64,000 bases of DNA, taken from the NCBI RefSeq assembly GCF_025630775.1, contig NZ_JAOSZE010000051.1, forward strand, positions 1 to 64,000, written 5' to 3'. The stretch comes from Actinoplanes sp. KI2 (lineage in GTDB: Bacteria; Actinomycetota; Actinomycetes; Mycobacteriales; Micromonosporaceae). The notes under the pieces were generated by a model. The model was given only the letters and a program-made list of their open reading frames with translations, ran no database searches and was not told the origin of the DNA. The translations under genes were made by a program, and so were the position numbers. Shown piece by piece: positions 50,750 to 59,708 of the stretch; the first letter of the stretch is position 1, and every line of letters starts with the position of its first letter.

Positions 50750-52567
50750 ATGTCCGACGCCGCTGCCCTGATCCCCGCGCAGGGTACGGACTATACGGCC
50801 GCCCTCAACGTGCCGCCGGTTGGCAATCTGCGACGTATCGGCGGCGAGATGTTCTCCTGGACCGACCGTGACCCGCGCCGCGGCCCCGAGGTGCCGCGCG
50901 GGGCGGTGCTGCACCACCTGATCGGGCAGTTCGCCGCGGCCGAGCGCGCCGCCCTGGTCGCCGGCCCGATCGCCGACGAGCTGGTCACCGCCCTGGTCGA
51001 CGCGGGCGTCGCGGTCACCTGGCTGCTGCGCTCGCTCGCCGACGCGGACGAGGCCGCCCGCGCACACCCCAACGTCACCGTGCTCGCCGGCGCCGCGGTC
51101 AAGCTCGACCCGGCCGACCGGTACGACCTGGTGGTCGCGCTCGACGGCGTCGGTCGGCTCAACTCGGCCGAGGGCGAGCAGCTCACCGCGGCCGAGCTCC
51201 TCGACCGCCTGGCCGAAGCGGTCCGCCCCGGCGGCGTACTCCTGCTCATGCACGACAACCACCTCGGCCTGCACCACACGGTGCGCCTGGCGCCCGGCGG
51301 GCACCTGACGAACGACTCGGCGTGGTACCCGCTGGACGACCACGACGCGCACTACCCGGCCTCGTGCGAGCAGCTGGTCGGTCGGCTCACCGGCTCGGAC
51401 CTGGTGATTGACGTCGCCTACGCCGCGTTCCCCGAGCCCGCCACGCCGACCGTGCTGATCGGCCCGGGCGTGCTCGGCAACGTCGCCTCCCCGCTGCGTC
51501 CCCGCCTCGGCACCGCGCTGTCGAGCGCGTTCGCCGCCGGGTTCCGCGGCCGCCCGGTGCTCAGCGACCCGCGCGTGCTGGCCAACCGGGCGGTGCGGGC
51601 CGGGGCCGAGGGCACGGTGGCGCCGGGCTGGCTGGTGGTGGCGCGGGCGCCCGGTGCGGTCCCCGGCTCCGACGTCCAGCGACACGACCTGCTGGTGGGC
51701 GATTCGCGGGGCACCTTCGCGTACGAGGTGAGCGCCTCCGACGGCGGCCCGGTCCGCACCACCGTGCTGGGGCGGCTGGAGGACCCGATCGAGCGGGCCG
51801 GCCTGCGCCGGATCGCCGAGCCGTCCGCGCCCGGCGCCCAGACCGGGTACGTGCTCGAGGAGCGGCTGCTCCACCTGTGCGCCACCGCCGACCTGCGCGA
51901 CCTGCGCGTCGAGCTGACCCAGTACGAGTCGTGGCTGCGCGGTCAGGCCGTGGACGGCAAGCTCACCGGCCCGGTGGCGCTGGCCGGCCTCGCCGACGTC
52001 TTCGTCACCCCGGACGGCTCGGCCCTGCTGCCGACCCGCTGGGAGCCGATCGAGCCGGTCGACTACGAGACCGCCCTGGTCCGCGCCCTCTGGGAGTTCG
52101 CCGTCCAGCTGATCACCTCGGCCCGGCCGCACCCGTGGCCGGTCACCTCGAGCGCCGTCGACCTGACCGCCACCCTGCTCGGCATGGCGGGCCGCGGCAT
52201 GACCGACGAGTCGGTCCGCGCCGCGGTCGACCTGCGGATCCGGCTCGAGACCGCCGACTTCGAGCTGACCCTCGACGAGCAGCGGGAGCGCCGGCTTCAG
52301 CTGCTCGCGGTCACCCCGGGCACGGCCGGCGTCGACATCCCCGCCTTCCGGGAGTTGACCGAGGCGTTGTGGCGGCAGCGGTACGAGGCCAGCCACCTGC
52401 TGGCCATGATGGAGTGGACCGAGCAGATCATCGAGTCCCGGGACAGCGCGCTCAGCAAGCTCGACCGGGAGATCCAGTTCCACCGGTCGGGCTGGGCGGG
52501 CCGGATGCTGCTGGTCGCCCGGGAGACATACCGGTTCGCGAAGAAGGCCGTCCGCCGCCGGCGGTGA
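50750..52567 (+). CDS. Methyltransferase-like protein with coiled coil and basic tail (paralogue 3, solo)
   Basis: 605 residues from ATG at 50750 with GAGAGG ahead. A 25-residue extra N-terminus precedes LRRIGGEMFSWTD. The blocks ALVAGPIADEL, DLVVALDGVGRLNSAEGEQ and VRPGGVLLLMHDNHLGLHH match paralogues 1 and 2. The middle region reads DVFVTPDGSALLPTRWEP and RPHPWPVTSSAVDL, close to the NLVVxPDG...EW pattern of kinase-like domains attached to bacterial polysaccharide methyltransferases. Then come a coiled coil (about 535-575) and a basic end (FAKKAVRRRR). Unlike the other two copies it has no glycosyltransferase-like partner. A strong bidirectional terminator follows. Confidence 0.6.
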   Translation: MSDAAALIPAQGTDYTAALNVPPVGNLRRIGGEMFSWTDRDPRRGPEVPRGAVLHHLIGQFAAAERAALVAGPIADELVTALVDAGVAVTWLLRSLADADEAARAHPNVTVLAGAAVKLDPADRYDLVVALDGVGRLNSAEGEQLTAAELLDRLAEAVRPGGVLLLMHDNHLGLHHTVRLAPGGHLTNDSAWYPLDDHDAHYPASCEQLVGRLTGSDLVIDVAYAAFPEPATPTVLIGPGVLGNVASPLRPRLGTALSSAFAAGFRGRPVLSDPRVLANRAVRAGAEGTVAPGWLVVARAPGAVPGSDVQRHDLLVGDSRGTFAYEVSASDGGPVRTTVLGRLEDPIERAGLRRIAEPSAPGAQTGYVLEERLLHLCATADLRDLRVELTQYESWLRGQAVDGKLTGPVALAGLADVFVTPDGSALLPTRWEPIEPVDYETALVRALWEFAVQLITSARPHPWPVTSSAVDLTATLLGMAGRGMTDESVRAAVDLRIRLETADFELTLDEQRERRLQLLAVTPGTAGVDIPAFRELTEALWRQRYEASHLLAMMEWTEQIIESRDSALSKLDREIQFHRSGWAGRMLLVARETYRFAKKAVRRRR

Positions 52568-52604
52568 CGCTCACGGCAAAGGCCGGCGCTGACGACAGAC
52601 GAAA

Positions 52605-52641
52605 GCCCTCCGCTGCCGGCGTGACGCCGGCGGCGGAGGGC
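52605..52641. terminator. Strong shared terminator
   Basis: A 17-bp stem with one G-T wobble (52605-52621 with 52625-52641) closes a 3-base loop. It lies 37 bp after the paralogue-3 gene and 13 bp beyond the stop of the converging pseI gene, and can serve both. Confidence 0.9.
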
Positions 52642-52654
52642 CCGTCCGGTCAGC

Positions 52655-53683
52655 TCAGATGAGGTCCCAGGTCAGCGGGGTGCCCTTGGCCGCGTCGGCG
52701 GTGAAGGTGCGGCCCAGCACCTGCCCGATCGCCTCGGGATCGAGGCCGCCGGTGGGGCGGATCGAGCGGACGTTCTCGGGCGTGACCCGGTCGCCGGCCC
52801 GCACGTCGGTCACCACGTAGAGGGAGCGGCGGAACCGCAGCCCCTCCTTCTCGTGCTCGGTCGGGCCGATGTGCGTGGTGCCCAGCGCCTGCCAGGCCCG
52901 CTCCGACTCCTCGCGCAGCAGCTTGAGCTCGGCGGGGTTGAGCGAGAACGCCGAGTCCACGCCGCCGTCGGCCCGGTCGAGCGTCACGTGTTTCTCGATC
53001 AGGCAGGCGCCGAAGGCCACCGCCGCGACCGGCACGCCGATGCCCAGCGTGTGGTCGGACAGGCCGATCGGCAGCTCGAGCATCTGGGCCAGCACCGGGA
53101 TGCGGCGCAGGTTGGTCTCCTCGGGCGGGGCGGGGTAGGACGCCGTGCAGGCCAGCACGGTGACCTCGCTCGCGCCGGCGCCCTGGGCGGCCTCGACGGC
53201 GGCCGCGATCTCCTTGACCGAGGCCATGCCGGTCGAGATGATCACCGGCTTGCCGGTGCCCGCGGCCAGCCGGATCAGCGGCAGGTCGGTGATCTCCGAG
53301 GACGCGATCTTGTAAAACGGCGCGTCGAGCTTCTCGAGCAGGTCGACCGCGGTGGGGTCGAACGGGCTGGAGAACGGGGTGATGCCCCGCTCGCGGGCCC
53401 GGTCGAAGATCGGCTGGTGCCAGTCCCACGGCGTGTGGGCCCGCTCGTAGAGCTGGTAGAGGTACTCGCCGCCCCAGAGATCGTGGCCCTTGGAGAGCTG
53501 GAACCGCGGGTGCTTCACGTCCACGGTCAGGGTGTCCGCGGTGTACGTCTGGATCTTGATCGCGTCGGCGCCGGCGTCTGCCGCCGCGTCGACCAGCGCG
53601 AGCGCCCGGTCGAGGGAGCCGTTGTGGTTCCCGGACATCTCCGCGACGATGTACGGCCGCTTGTCGGGTCCGAACTGTGCCAT
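52655..53683 (-). CDS. pseI: Pseudaminic acid synthase, PseI (NeuB family)
   Basis: 342 residues. The NeuB barrel is clear: IVAEMSGNHNGSLDRAL, ADAIKIQTYTADTLT, LYQLYERAHTPWDWH, FSSPFD, YKIASSEITD, STGMAS, GLSDHTLG, IEKHVTLDR. A C-terminal SAF (antifreeze-like) domain starts near 285. The runs IKIQTYT and LYERAHTPWDWH are much closer to C. jejuni PseI than to sialic or legionaminic synthases. It condenses the 6-deoxy-AltdiNAc sugar with phosphoenolpyruvate. Start ATG at 53683 behind GAGGGAAG. Transcribed apart from the other pse genes, with a GT2 gene upstream on the same strand. Confidence 0.9.
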   Translation of the reverse strand: MAQFGPDKRPYIVAEMSGNHNGSLDRALALVDAAADAGADAIKIQTYTADTLTVDVKHPRFQLSKGHDLWGGEYLYQLYERAHTPWDWHQPIFDRARERGITPFSSPFDPTAVDLLEKLDAPFYKIASSEITDLPLIRLAAGTGKPVIISTGMASVKEIAAAVEAAQGAGASEVTVLACTASYPAPPEETNLRRIPVLAQMLELPIGLSDHTLGIGVPVAAVAFGACLIEKHVTLDRADGGVDSAFSLNPAELKLLREESERAWQALGTTHIGPTEHEKEGLRFRRSLYVVTDVRAGDRVTPENVRSIRPTGGLDPEAIGQVLGRTFTADAAKGTPLTWDLI

Positions 53684-53784
53684 TACTTCCCTCTCTCGAT
53701 CCAGACGACCGTTTCATCTCGCCGTCGACGGACCGCTCGTAGCGGGCCGCGCGGCAACGGTACGCGGCAGGTCGACGCACAAGC

Positions 53785-54855
53785 TCAAATTATGGACTTC
53801 GACCGAGTCGTTCGTGGCCCGGCGGTGACCTCCGCGGAAGCCGAAGCTGTCTGTCCGGGTTTGCGGCGCCTCAGCCCGGCGACCCGGTAACCGGCCCTGA
53901 GCAGCGCGTACACCGGGTAGGCGCCGATCGCCACCAACCGATGCTTGAGACCGCCCAGCCCGCTCGGCGGGCGGTAGCCGGCCGGTCGGTGCCGGCGGTA
54001 CAGCTCGGTCGTCTGCCGGAAGAACCGCCGCCGATCGCCCGGGTGCATTCGGCCTTCGTTGCCGGCCACCACCAGCAGGTGGCTGATCATCAGGGTGAAC
54101 AGCTGGGCCCGCGCCTCCGGGGCGACGTCGTGCGCGGCCACCCACTGCAGGACGCGGTCGTACTGCTCGAAGGCCTCGAAGTGCCGGTCGCTGCGGGTCG
54201 CGGTGATCGCGCCGGGCCGGCCGATCCGATACAGGTAGCAGACCCGGTCGAGCGCGGCTATCCGGTCGGCGGCCAGCAGCACCGGGTGGCTGAACGAGAC
54301 GTCCTCGTACCATCCCGGGCCGAAAAGCAGGCCGTGGTGCAGCAGGAACTCGCGCCGGACGATGCGGTTCCAGGCGGTGTGCTGCACGGCGAGCATCCGC
54401 TCCAGCGTCGGCTCGCCGGCCAGCAGCGGCGAGCTGGCGTCGGGCTTGCTCCGGCCATCCTCGTGGACGCGCAGATGGTCGATGAGCAGCACGTCCGGCT
54501 CGTCGGCCGCGAGCGCGTCGAGCACCGCGGCCACCGAGCCGGGCGGCACCCAGTCGTCGCTGTCCACGAACCAGACGTAGTCGCCGGTCGCCTCGGCCAG
54601 CCCGGCGTTGCGGGCCAGGCCCAGTCCCACGTTCTGCGGCAGGTGCACCACGCGCAGGCCGGGGTGCGTCTCGGCGTACGCGTCGAGCATCTCGCCGCAC
54701 CGATCGGGGGAAGCGTCGTCCACCGCGATGACCTCGACCCGGTCGTCGCCGGTCACCACCGAGTCGAGGCATTGCTCCAGGTATGCCTCGACGCGATACA
54801 CCGGCACCACGACGCTCAGGCGGGCGCGCATCGGCGGAACGTTCTTCACGTTCAT
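53785..54855 (-). CDS. GT2 family glycosyltransferase
   Basis: 356 residues from ATG at 54855; ATG at 54831 (MRARLSVVVP) is equally possible and would fit the family start better. The GT-A domain shows LSVVVPVYRVEAYLEQCLDSV, VDDASPD and WFVDSDDWV with the DxD metal site. HTAWNRIVRREFLL and GPGWYEDVSF are conserved in capsule and teichoic-acid GT2 enzymes. A basic C-terminus (RVAGLRRRKPG) may bind the membrane. Lies 101 bp upstream of pseI on the same strand, so it probably acts in the same glycan pathway. Confidence 0.82.
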   Translation of the reverse strand: MNVKNVPPMRARLSVVVPVYRVEAYLEQCLDSVVTGDDRVEVIAVDDASPDRCGEMLDAYAETHPGLRVVHLPQNVGLGLARNAGLAEATGDYVWFVDSDDWVPPGSVAAVLDALAADEPDVLLIDHLRVHEDGRSKPDASSPLLAGEPTLERMLAVQHTAWNRIVRREFLLHHGLLFGPGWYEDVSFSHPVLLAADRIAALDRVCYLYRIGRPGAITATRSDRHFEAFEQYDRVLQWVAAHDVAPEARAQLFTLMISHLLVVAGNEGRMHPGDRRRFFRQTTELYRRHRPAGYRPPSGLGGLKHRLVAIGAYPVYALLRAGYRVAGLRRRKPGQTASASAEVTAGPRTTRSKSII

Positions 54856-54970
54856 GAAATCTAGGCGAACCGGCGTTGCCCGGGAACGGCTTGGTCGGGC
54901 GAATTCCTCACATCCGCCGGGCACCGGCCGATCCCAAGGCCCGCAGAAGCTGGTCGAGGGAGGATGACGG

Positions 54971-57253
54971 ATGGGCGCGCGCTGGTCCCGGCTGTTCGCT
55001 TCCAGCCGCCTGCTGCGCGCGTCCGCTCTGCTCGCTGTGCTCGCCATGATCGGCTTTGCGATCAACGCGGTGCACCCGGTGCTGCCCTGGTGGATCCTGT
55101 GGTTGCCGAGCGTCGCCGGCTCCTGCCTCATGGTGGTGCATTGGCGGCGCGCGGCGCGGGCCGACCACCTTCCCGCACCCACCCGGCTCTTCTGGCGACG
55201 CCTGTTCCCGGTGTCGGTCCTGGTCTGCCTCGGCAGCGTCGCCCAGGCGTACGACATGATCACCGTGGCCGACCCGTCCGGCGAACACATCAGCCCCGGT
55301 CAGATGCTCTGCGACGGCCTTGCCATCGGTCTGATCATCTACGCCCTGCTGCGGCTGCCGTTCGGCCGGCAGAGCGGCAGCGAGCTGTTCCGCATCGTTC
55401 TGGACGCCGGCACCGTGATGCTGGCCTGCGCCATCTTCGCCTGGCACTTCTCCACCCGGCACGCGTTGCACGGCGGCGACCAGGGCATGATCTACGTCTC
55501 GCTGGCGCTCACCACGCTGGCCCTGCTGGCCGTGTTCGCGGTGGCCAAGGTGATGCTGACCAGGCCGGCCGGGTTCATCGACCGCACCGCGCTCCGGATG
55601 ATCGGCGTCGGCGTGCTGGTCGGCGCGCTCAGCTCCACCCTGCGCCCGCTGGTCGAGCCGATGAACGCGCACCTGTTCCCGGGCATCGTCGGCATGCCGC
55701 TGATCTTCTTCCTCGCCGGCTGGGCCGCCGAGCGACAGCGGGCCGCCGACTACACGCCGCGCCGCGGGGTTCGTGAGCGCCCCCGCCGGTCGTTCAGCTT
55801 CCTGCCGTACGTGGCCATCGCCGCCGTCGACGCCCTGTTGCTCAGCGTGGCGCTGCCGGAGTCCGCCCCGGACCGCCGGGTCGTCGTGATCAGCGCCGTG
55901 GCGCTGACCGCCCTGGTCGTGGTCCGCCAGGTCACCGCGTTCGTGGACAACGGCCGGCTGCTGAGCCGGCTCGACCACGGCGCCACCCACGACGCGCTGA
56001 CCCAACTGCCCAACCGGAGGCTCTTCCACGAGCGGCTGACCAAGGCCCTCACCGCGCCCGGCGAGCGGTCGGTCGCGGTCGCGCTGATCGACCTCGACGA
56101 CTTCAAGGAGGTCAACGACACCCTCGGCCACGAGGTCGGCGACCTGCTGCTGATCGCCGTCGCCGAGCGGCTGAACGGGTGCATCCGCGCCGAGGACACG
56201 GTGGCCCGGCTCGGCGGCGACGAGTTCGTGGTGGTGCTCGACGGCGCCGACCCGGCCGCGGCCGACCTGGCCGCCCAGCGCATGATGGCGGCGCTCCGCG
56301 CGCCGGTCCTCGCCGACGGGCACGAGCTGCCGATCCGGGCCAGCATCGGGATCGCCGACGGCCGCGCGGGTGACGAGGCCGGCCGCCTGCTCCGGCACGC
56401 GGACATCGCCATGTACGCCGCCAAGGCCATCGCCGGGACGGCGTCGCTGCACTTCACCCCGGACATGGCCCAGGCCGGCGCGGACAACGCGCACCTCGGC
56501 GCCGAGCTGCGCGACGCCATCGACGGCGACCAGCTCTACCTGCTCTACCAGCCGATCGTGGCGCTCTCCGACCGGCGGGTGATCGGGGCCGAGGCGCTGG
56601 TCCGCTGGCGGCATCCCACGCACGGCACGATGCCGCCGCAGAGCTTCCTGCCGCTGGCCGAGAGCACCGGACTGATCGTGCCGCTGAGCAGGTGGGTGCT
56701 GCGGGCGGCATTCCGGCAGCTCTCGGCGTGGACGGCGGCGCACGGCGAGGACGCCCCGGCCGTACTCAATGTGAATGTCTCGCCGCGGGATCTGCGCGAG
56801 CCCGGATTCGCCGCGTTGGTGGCCGCCCTGCTCGACGAGTACGGCGTGCCACCGCACCGGATCACCCTCGAGGTCACCGAGTCGATGCCGGTCGATCCGC
56901 ACGAATCGTCGACCACGCTCACCGCGCTGCGGTCGCTGGGCGTCCGGGTGGCCCTCGACGACTTCGGCACCGGGCACTCGACGCTGACCATGCTGCACGA
57001 CTGGCCGATCGACCAGCTGAAGCTGGACATCACGTTCACCCAGGCCGAGGTGAACCGGGTGCCGGTCGCCGCCACGGTCCTTCAGGTGGCGGACACGCTC
57101 GGGCTGCAGACGATCGCCGAGGGCGTGGAGACGCCCGACCAGGCGGCCCGGCTGCACGAACTGGGGTACCGGTCGGCACAGGGCTTCCTGTTCGCGCACC
57201 CGCTCTCGCCCGAGGAGTTCGGCGATCTCCTGGCCACCGCCCGGGCCGCCTGA
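54971..57253 (+). CDS. Membrane GGDEF-EAL cyclic-di-GMP enzyme
   Basis: 760 residues. About nine membrane helices in residues 15-335 with no named sensor domain. The GGDEF domain (about 340-500) is intact with RLGGDEF. The EAL domain (about 510-755) is intact: GAEALVRWRHP, NVNVSPRDL, LEVTES, DDFGTGHS and AEGVET. Both activities are therefore possible. Start ATG at 54971, 7 bases after GGGAGG. Divergent from the GT2 gene, so cyclic-di-GMP may influence surface-glycan output (inference). Confidence 0.9.
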   Translation: MGARWSRLFASSRLLRASALLAVLAMIGFAINAVHPVLPWWILWLPSVAGSCLMVVHWRRAARADHLPAPTRLFWRRLFPVSVLVCLGSVAQAYDMITVADPSGEHISPGQMLCDGLAIGLIIYALLRLPFGRQSGSELFRIVLDAGTVMLACAIFAWHFSTRHALHGGDQGMIYVSLALTTLALLAVFAVAKVMLTRPAGFIDRTALRMIGVGVLVGALSSTLRPLVEPMNAHLFPGIVGMPLIFFLAGWAAERQRAADYTPRRGVRERPRRSFSFLPYVAIAAVDALLLSVALPESAPDRRVVVISAVALTALVVVRQVTAFVDNGRLLSRLDHGATHDALTQLPNRRLFHERLTKALTAPGERSVAVALIDLDDFKEVNDTLGHEVGDLLLIAVAERLNGCIRAEDTVARLGGDEFVVVLDGADPAAADLAAQRMMAALRAPVLADGHELPIRASIGIADGRAGDEAGRLLRHADIAMYAAKAIAGTASLHFTPDMAQAGADNAHLGAELRDAIDGDQLYLLYQPIVALSDRRVIGAEALVRWRHPTHGTMPPQSFLPLAESTGLIVPLSRWVLRAAFRQLSAWTAAHGEDAPAVLNVNVSPRDLREPGFAALVAALLDEYGVPPHRITLEVTESMPVDPHESSTTLTALRSLGVRVALDDFGTGHSTLTMLHDWPIDQLKLDITFTQAEVNRVPVAATVLQVADTLGLQTIAEGVETPDQAARLHELGYRSAQGFLFAHPLSPEEFGDLLATARAA

Positions 57254-57275
57254 CCTCGCACCCGACGCGCCGCGG

Positions 57276-57566
57276 TCAGTAGGTCAGCGCCACCAGTTCG
57301 CGGAGTTGGTCGACCGCCGTGGGTGGCAGCTCGTGGGCCGCCGCGGCCACCACGCCCGTCCGGAGCAGGTCGAAGATCTCCTCCTGAGCCTCGTCGGGCA
57401 GGTCGGGGATCCACAGGTTGCCCAGGTTCTCCTCGACGATCGCGCGCAGCCATTCGGCCGTCTTCTCGTCGGAGAGGCGGGGAATCAGATACTCCAGCGT
57501 CCAGTCGAAGAGGCCGCCCGAGGACTGCCAGTCGCGGTCCGGGCGGACCATGATCAGCGCGGCCAT
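57276..57566 (-). CDS. Small acidic protein of unknown function (possible immunity partner)
   Basis: 96 residues from ATG at 57566. Acidic and helical (EKTAEWLRAIVEENLGNLWIPDLPDEAQEEIFDLL). No family recognised. It overlaps the 3' end of the upstream 161-residue gene by 13 bp, and the two must be co-translated. The small acidic second gene after a basic one is the layout of toxin-immunity or toxin-antitoxin pairs, but no toxin activity is shown. The longer frame to 58049 is a shadow. Confidence 0.6.
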   Translation of the reverse strand: MAALIMVRPDRDWQSSGGLFDWTLEYLIPRLSDEKTAEWLRAIVEENLGNLWIPDLPDEAQEEIFDLLRTGVVAAAAHELPPTAVDQLRELVALTY

Positions 57567-58039
57567 GAGTGCCCCAGAGTGAAGACGCGAGGGGTCAGGC
57601 GGCGGTCGGCGATGAAACGCTCGACGGTGCGCGTCTGCCCGCGGGTGAACAGCGAGACGTCGACCGGCACCAGGTCGGCCTTGCGCAGGTGCAACAGGAT
57701 CTGCTCGGAGAAGCGCCGCCATTGCTGCTCGAACCGGCCGGCCGCGAACGGGCCGACCGCGTCGTAGGAGACGCCGTGCTCGTCGAACCAGTCGGCGCGG
57801 GACCATTTCGGGGCTCGGACCAGACGTACGCCCAGGGCAGTCTCGATCAGCACCGCCGTCTCCGCCTCGTTGGGGCGGAACCGCCCGGTTGCCGCGTCCA
57901 GGCCGAGCGCCCAGATCCGTTCGAGCTCGGCCGATCGGGCCGAGGCCGCCGTGCCGGTGGAAACGGCCCGCACGGCCGAAGCCGCCGACAAGACCCGTTC
58001 GTGGTACGCCGGCGGCAGAGCCAGAGTAAGGGTCGACAA
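57554..58039 (-). CDS. Unknown protein, TTG start, possible toxin-like C-terminal domain
   Basis: 161 residues from TTG at 58039, chosen because GGGAGGTGA stands 8 bases upstream and no ATG or GTG in frame does better. The first ~60 residues are Ala/Ser-rich. The C-terminal ~90 (DWFDEHGVSYDAVGPF, then FSEQILLHLRKADLVPVDVS and RTVERFI) have the look of polymorphic-toxin C-terminal nuclease domains that I have seen described by DxxG-x-xYDAVG patterns, but I cannot confirm a family. Overlaps the next small gene. Confidence 0.55.
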   Translation of the reverse strand: MSTLTLALPPAYHERVLSAASAVRAVSTGTAASARSAELERIWALGLDAATGRFRPNEAETAVLIETALGVRLVRAPKWSRADWFDEHGVSYDAVGPFAAGRFEQQWRRFSEQILLHLRKADLVPVDVSLFTRGQTRTVERFIADRRLTPRVFTLGHSWPR

Positions 58040-58059
58040 GTCCGGTCACCTCCCGTCAG

Positions 58060-59658
58060 TCAGCGATTCACCCGTTCCGGTCGATGCGCCCCCGGCTCGC
58101 GGGAGCGCGGCACTCTCGGTGTCACGATCACGGCCGTCCCGCCCTGGCCGATGCCCGCATAGAGCGAGGGGCGGGCGCCGCGCAGGGCCACCCCGTGCAC
58201 CAGCCCGGCCCCGGCGACCGCGGTAAGCGCGGCCGGCACCAGCCACACCAGAGCCGACTCGGGTGGCACGCCGAGCAGCGACGGGATGTTCCAGAACGCC
58301 AGGTAGCCCAGCGTCCCGAGGGCCACGGTGGACAGGATCGGAGCGAGGAAGCGGCCCCAGGCGCCCTCGCCGTTGGGCACCCGGTTGAGGTGCAGCAGCG
58401 CCGCGAGGGAGGTGGCCAGCAGCAGCACCAGCACACCGAGGCCGCCGGCGACGGTGAGGCGGTGTGCGAGGACCGCGGGGGAGCGGACCCCGGCCAGGGC
58501 GATCGCGGCCAGGGCGGCCCCCGCGGCCACCGACTGGGTCAGCGAGGCGGCCCGCGGCGCGGACGTGCGGGCGGCGGTGCGTGCCAGCGGGGCCGGCAGC
58601 AGATGCTCGCGAGCCAACGCGTACAGGTAACGGGCCATCGCGTTGTGCAGCGACAGCGCCGCCGCGACCAGGGCGGCCAGCAACACCGCCCGGCCGGTGG
58701 TCACGGCCCACGGCGCCAGGCGGGCACCGGCCAGATCGAAAACCAGCTCCGGGCCGCGCGCGCGGGCGAGCGCGGTGACCTGGTCCGGGCCGGCGCCGGC
58801 GAGCACCGACCAGGAGCAGAAGGCCAAGAGCAGACCGAGGACCACCACCGTTGCGTACGTGGCCTGGCCGGCCTCCCGCCGCGGGCGCATGGTCTCCTCG
58901 GCGTACGTGCCGGTGGTCTCGAAGCCGACGAAGGCGAGCGCCCCGACGGCGAGCAGCAGGCCCAGGGCCGGCCGGTCGATCGCGGCCGGGTGCGCGGGCA
59001 GGAACGACGCCCGGGCGAAGCGGTCGCCGGCCGGGGCGATCACGTTGGCCGTCGCGAAGCCGGCCGCGACCGCGAACTCGGCCAGCACCAGCAGGGCGAG
59101 CACGCCGCTGAGGATCTCGACCCGGATCGTGCCGCCCAGCGCGACCAGCAGCCAGCAGCCGGCCGAGACCATCCACCACTGCGCCTCGACGTGGAACCAG
59201 GTGTGCAGCAGCGGCGCGGCGGCGACCCCGGCGATGCCGTAGAGGCCGAGCTGAACGGCGAGGTAGGAGCCGAGCGCGAGCCAGGCGGCGGCCACCCCGG
59301 CGGGCCGGCCGAGGCCGCGGGAGACGTACGAGTAGATGGCGCCGGCGTAGGGCGCGCGGTGCGCCATGGCCGCGTAGCCGGCGGCGAAGAAGAGCAGGAC
59401 GATCGCGACGGCGACGAAGGCGAGCGGCACCAGCGGCCCGCCGCCGGCGGCGAGGGCGGCGGGCACGACGGTGATCAGCACGAGGAGGGGTGCGGTCGCG
59501 GCGAGCGCGAAGAACGTCACAGCGGCTACCCCGACCCGCCCCACACCCACACCAGGGCCAGGCCCCTGCGGGGCCGTATGTGGCGGATCTTCCGCGGTAC
59601 CCACTGATCTAGTAAGCCTGATGGGGTAGGCGTCTGACAACGGCCCGTGTCGGTTCAC
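58060..59658 (-). CDS. APC-superfamily amino acid permease
   Basis: 532 residues from GTG at 59658 (a GTG at 59604 would drop 18 residues). About twelve membrane helices. The early GVGRVGVAAVTFFALAATAPLL segment, AHRAPYAGAIYSYVSRGLG and VGFETTGTYAEETMRPRR are conserved in amino-acid/polyamine/organocation permeases. The substrate cannot be inferred. The start is uncertain because no clear ribosome site precedes either GTG. Divergent from a GGDEF-EAL gene across 50 bp. Confidence 0.85.
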   Translation of the reverse strand: MNRHGPLSDAYPIRLTRSVGTAEDPPHTAPQGPGPGVGVGRVGVAAVTFFALAATAPLLVLITVVPAALAAGGGPLVPLAFVAVAIVLLFFAAGYAAMAHRAPYAGAIYSYVSRGLGRPAGVAAAWLALGSYLAVQLGLYGIAGVAAAPLLHTWFHVEAQWWMVSAGCWLLVALGGTIRVEILSGVLALLVLAEFAVAAGFATANVIAPAGDRFARASFLPAHPAAIDRPALGLLLAVGALAFVGFETTGTYAEETMRPRREAGQATYATVVVLGLLLAFCSWSVLAGAGPDQVTALARARGPELVFDLAGARLAPWAVTTGRAVLLAALVAAALSLHNAMARYLYALAREHLLPAPLARTAARTSAPRAASLTQSVAAGAALAAIALAGVRSPAVLAHRLTVAGGLGVLVLLLATSLAALLHLNRVPNGEGAWGRFLAPILSTVALGTLGYLAFWNIPSLLGVPPESALVWLVPAALTAVAGAGLVHGVALRGARPSLYAGIGQGGTAVIVTPRVPRSREPGAHRPERVNR

Positions 59659-59708
59659 TCACTTTCGGTCAGTCGATTGGCACAAAGGCAGGCCGACCTT
59701 GGGCTTCG

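Noticed and set aside
54908..57199. 763-codon minus-strand frame opposite the GGDEF-EAL gene
   Set aside because: Shadow frame; the plus strand carries intact GGDEF and EAL signatures throughout.
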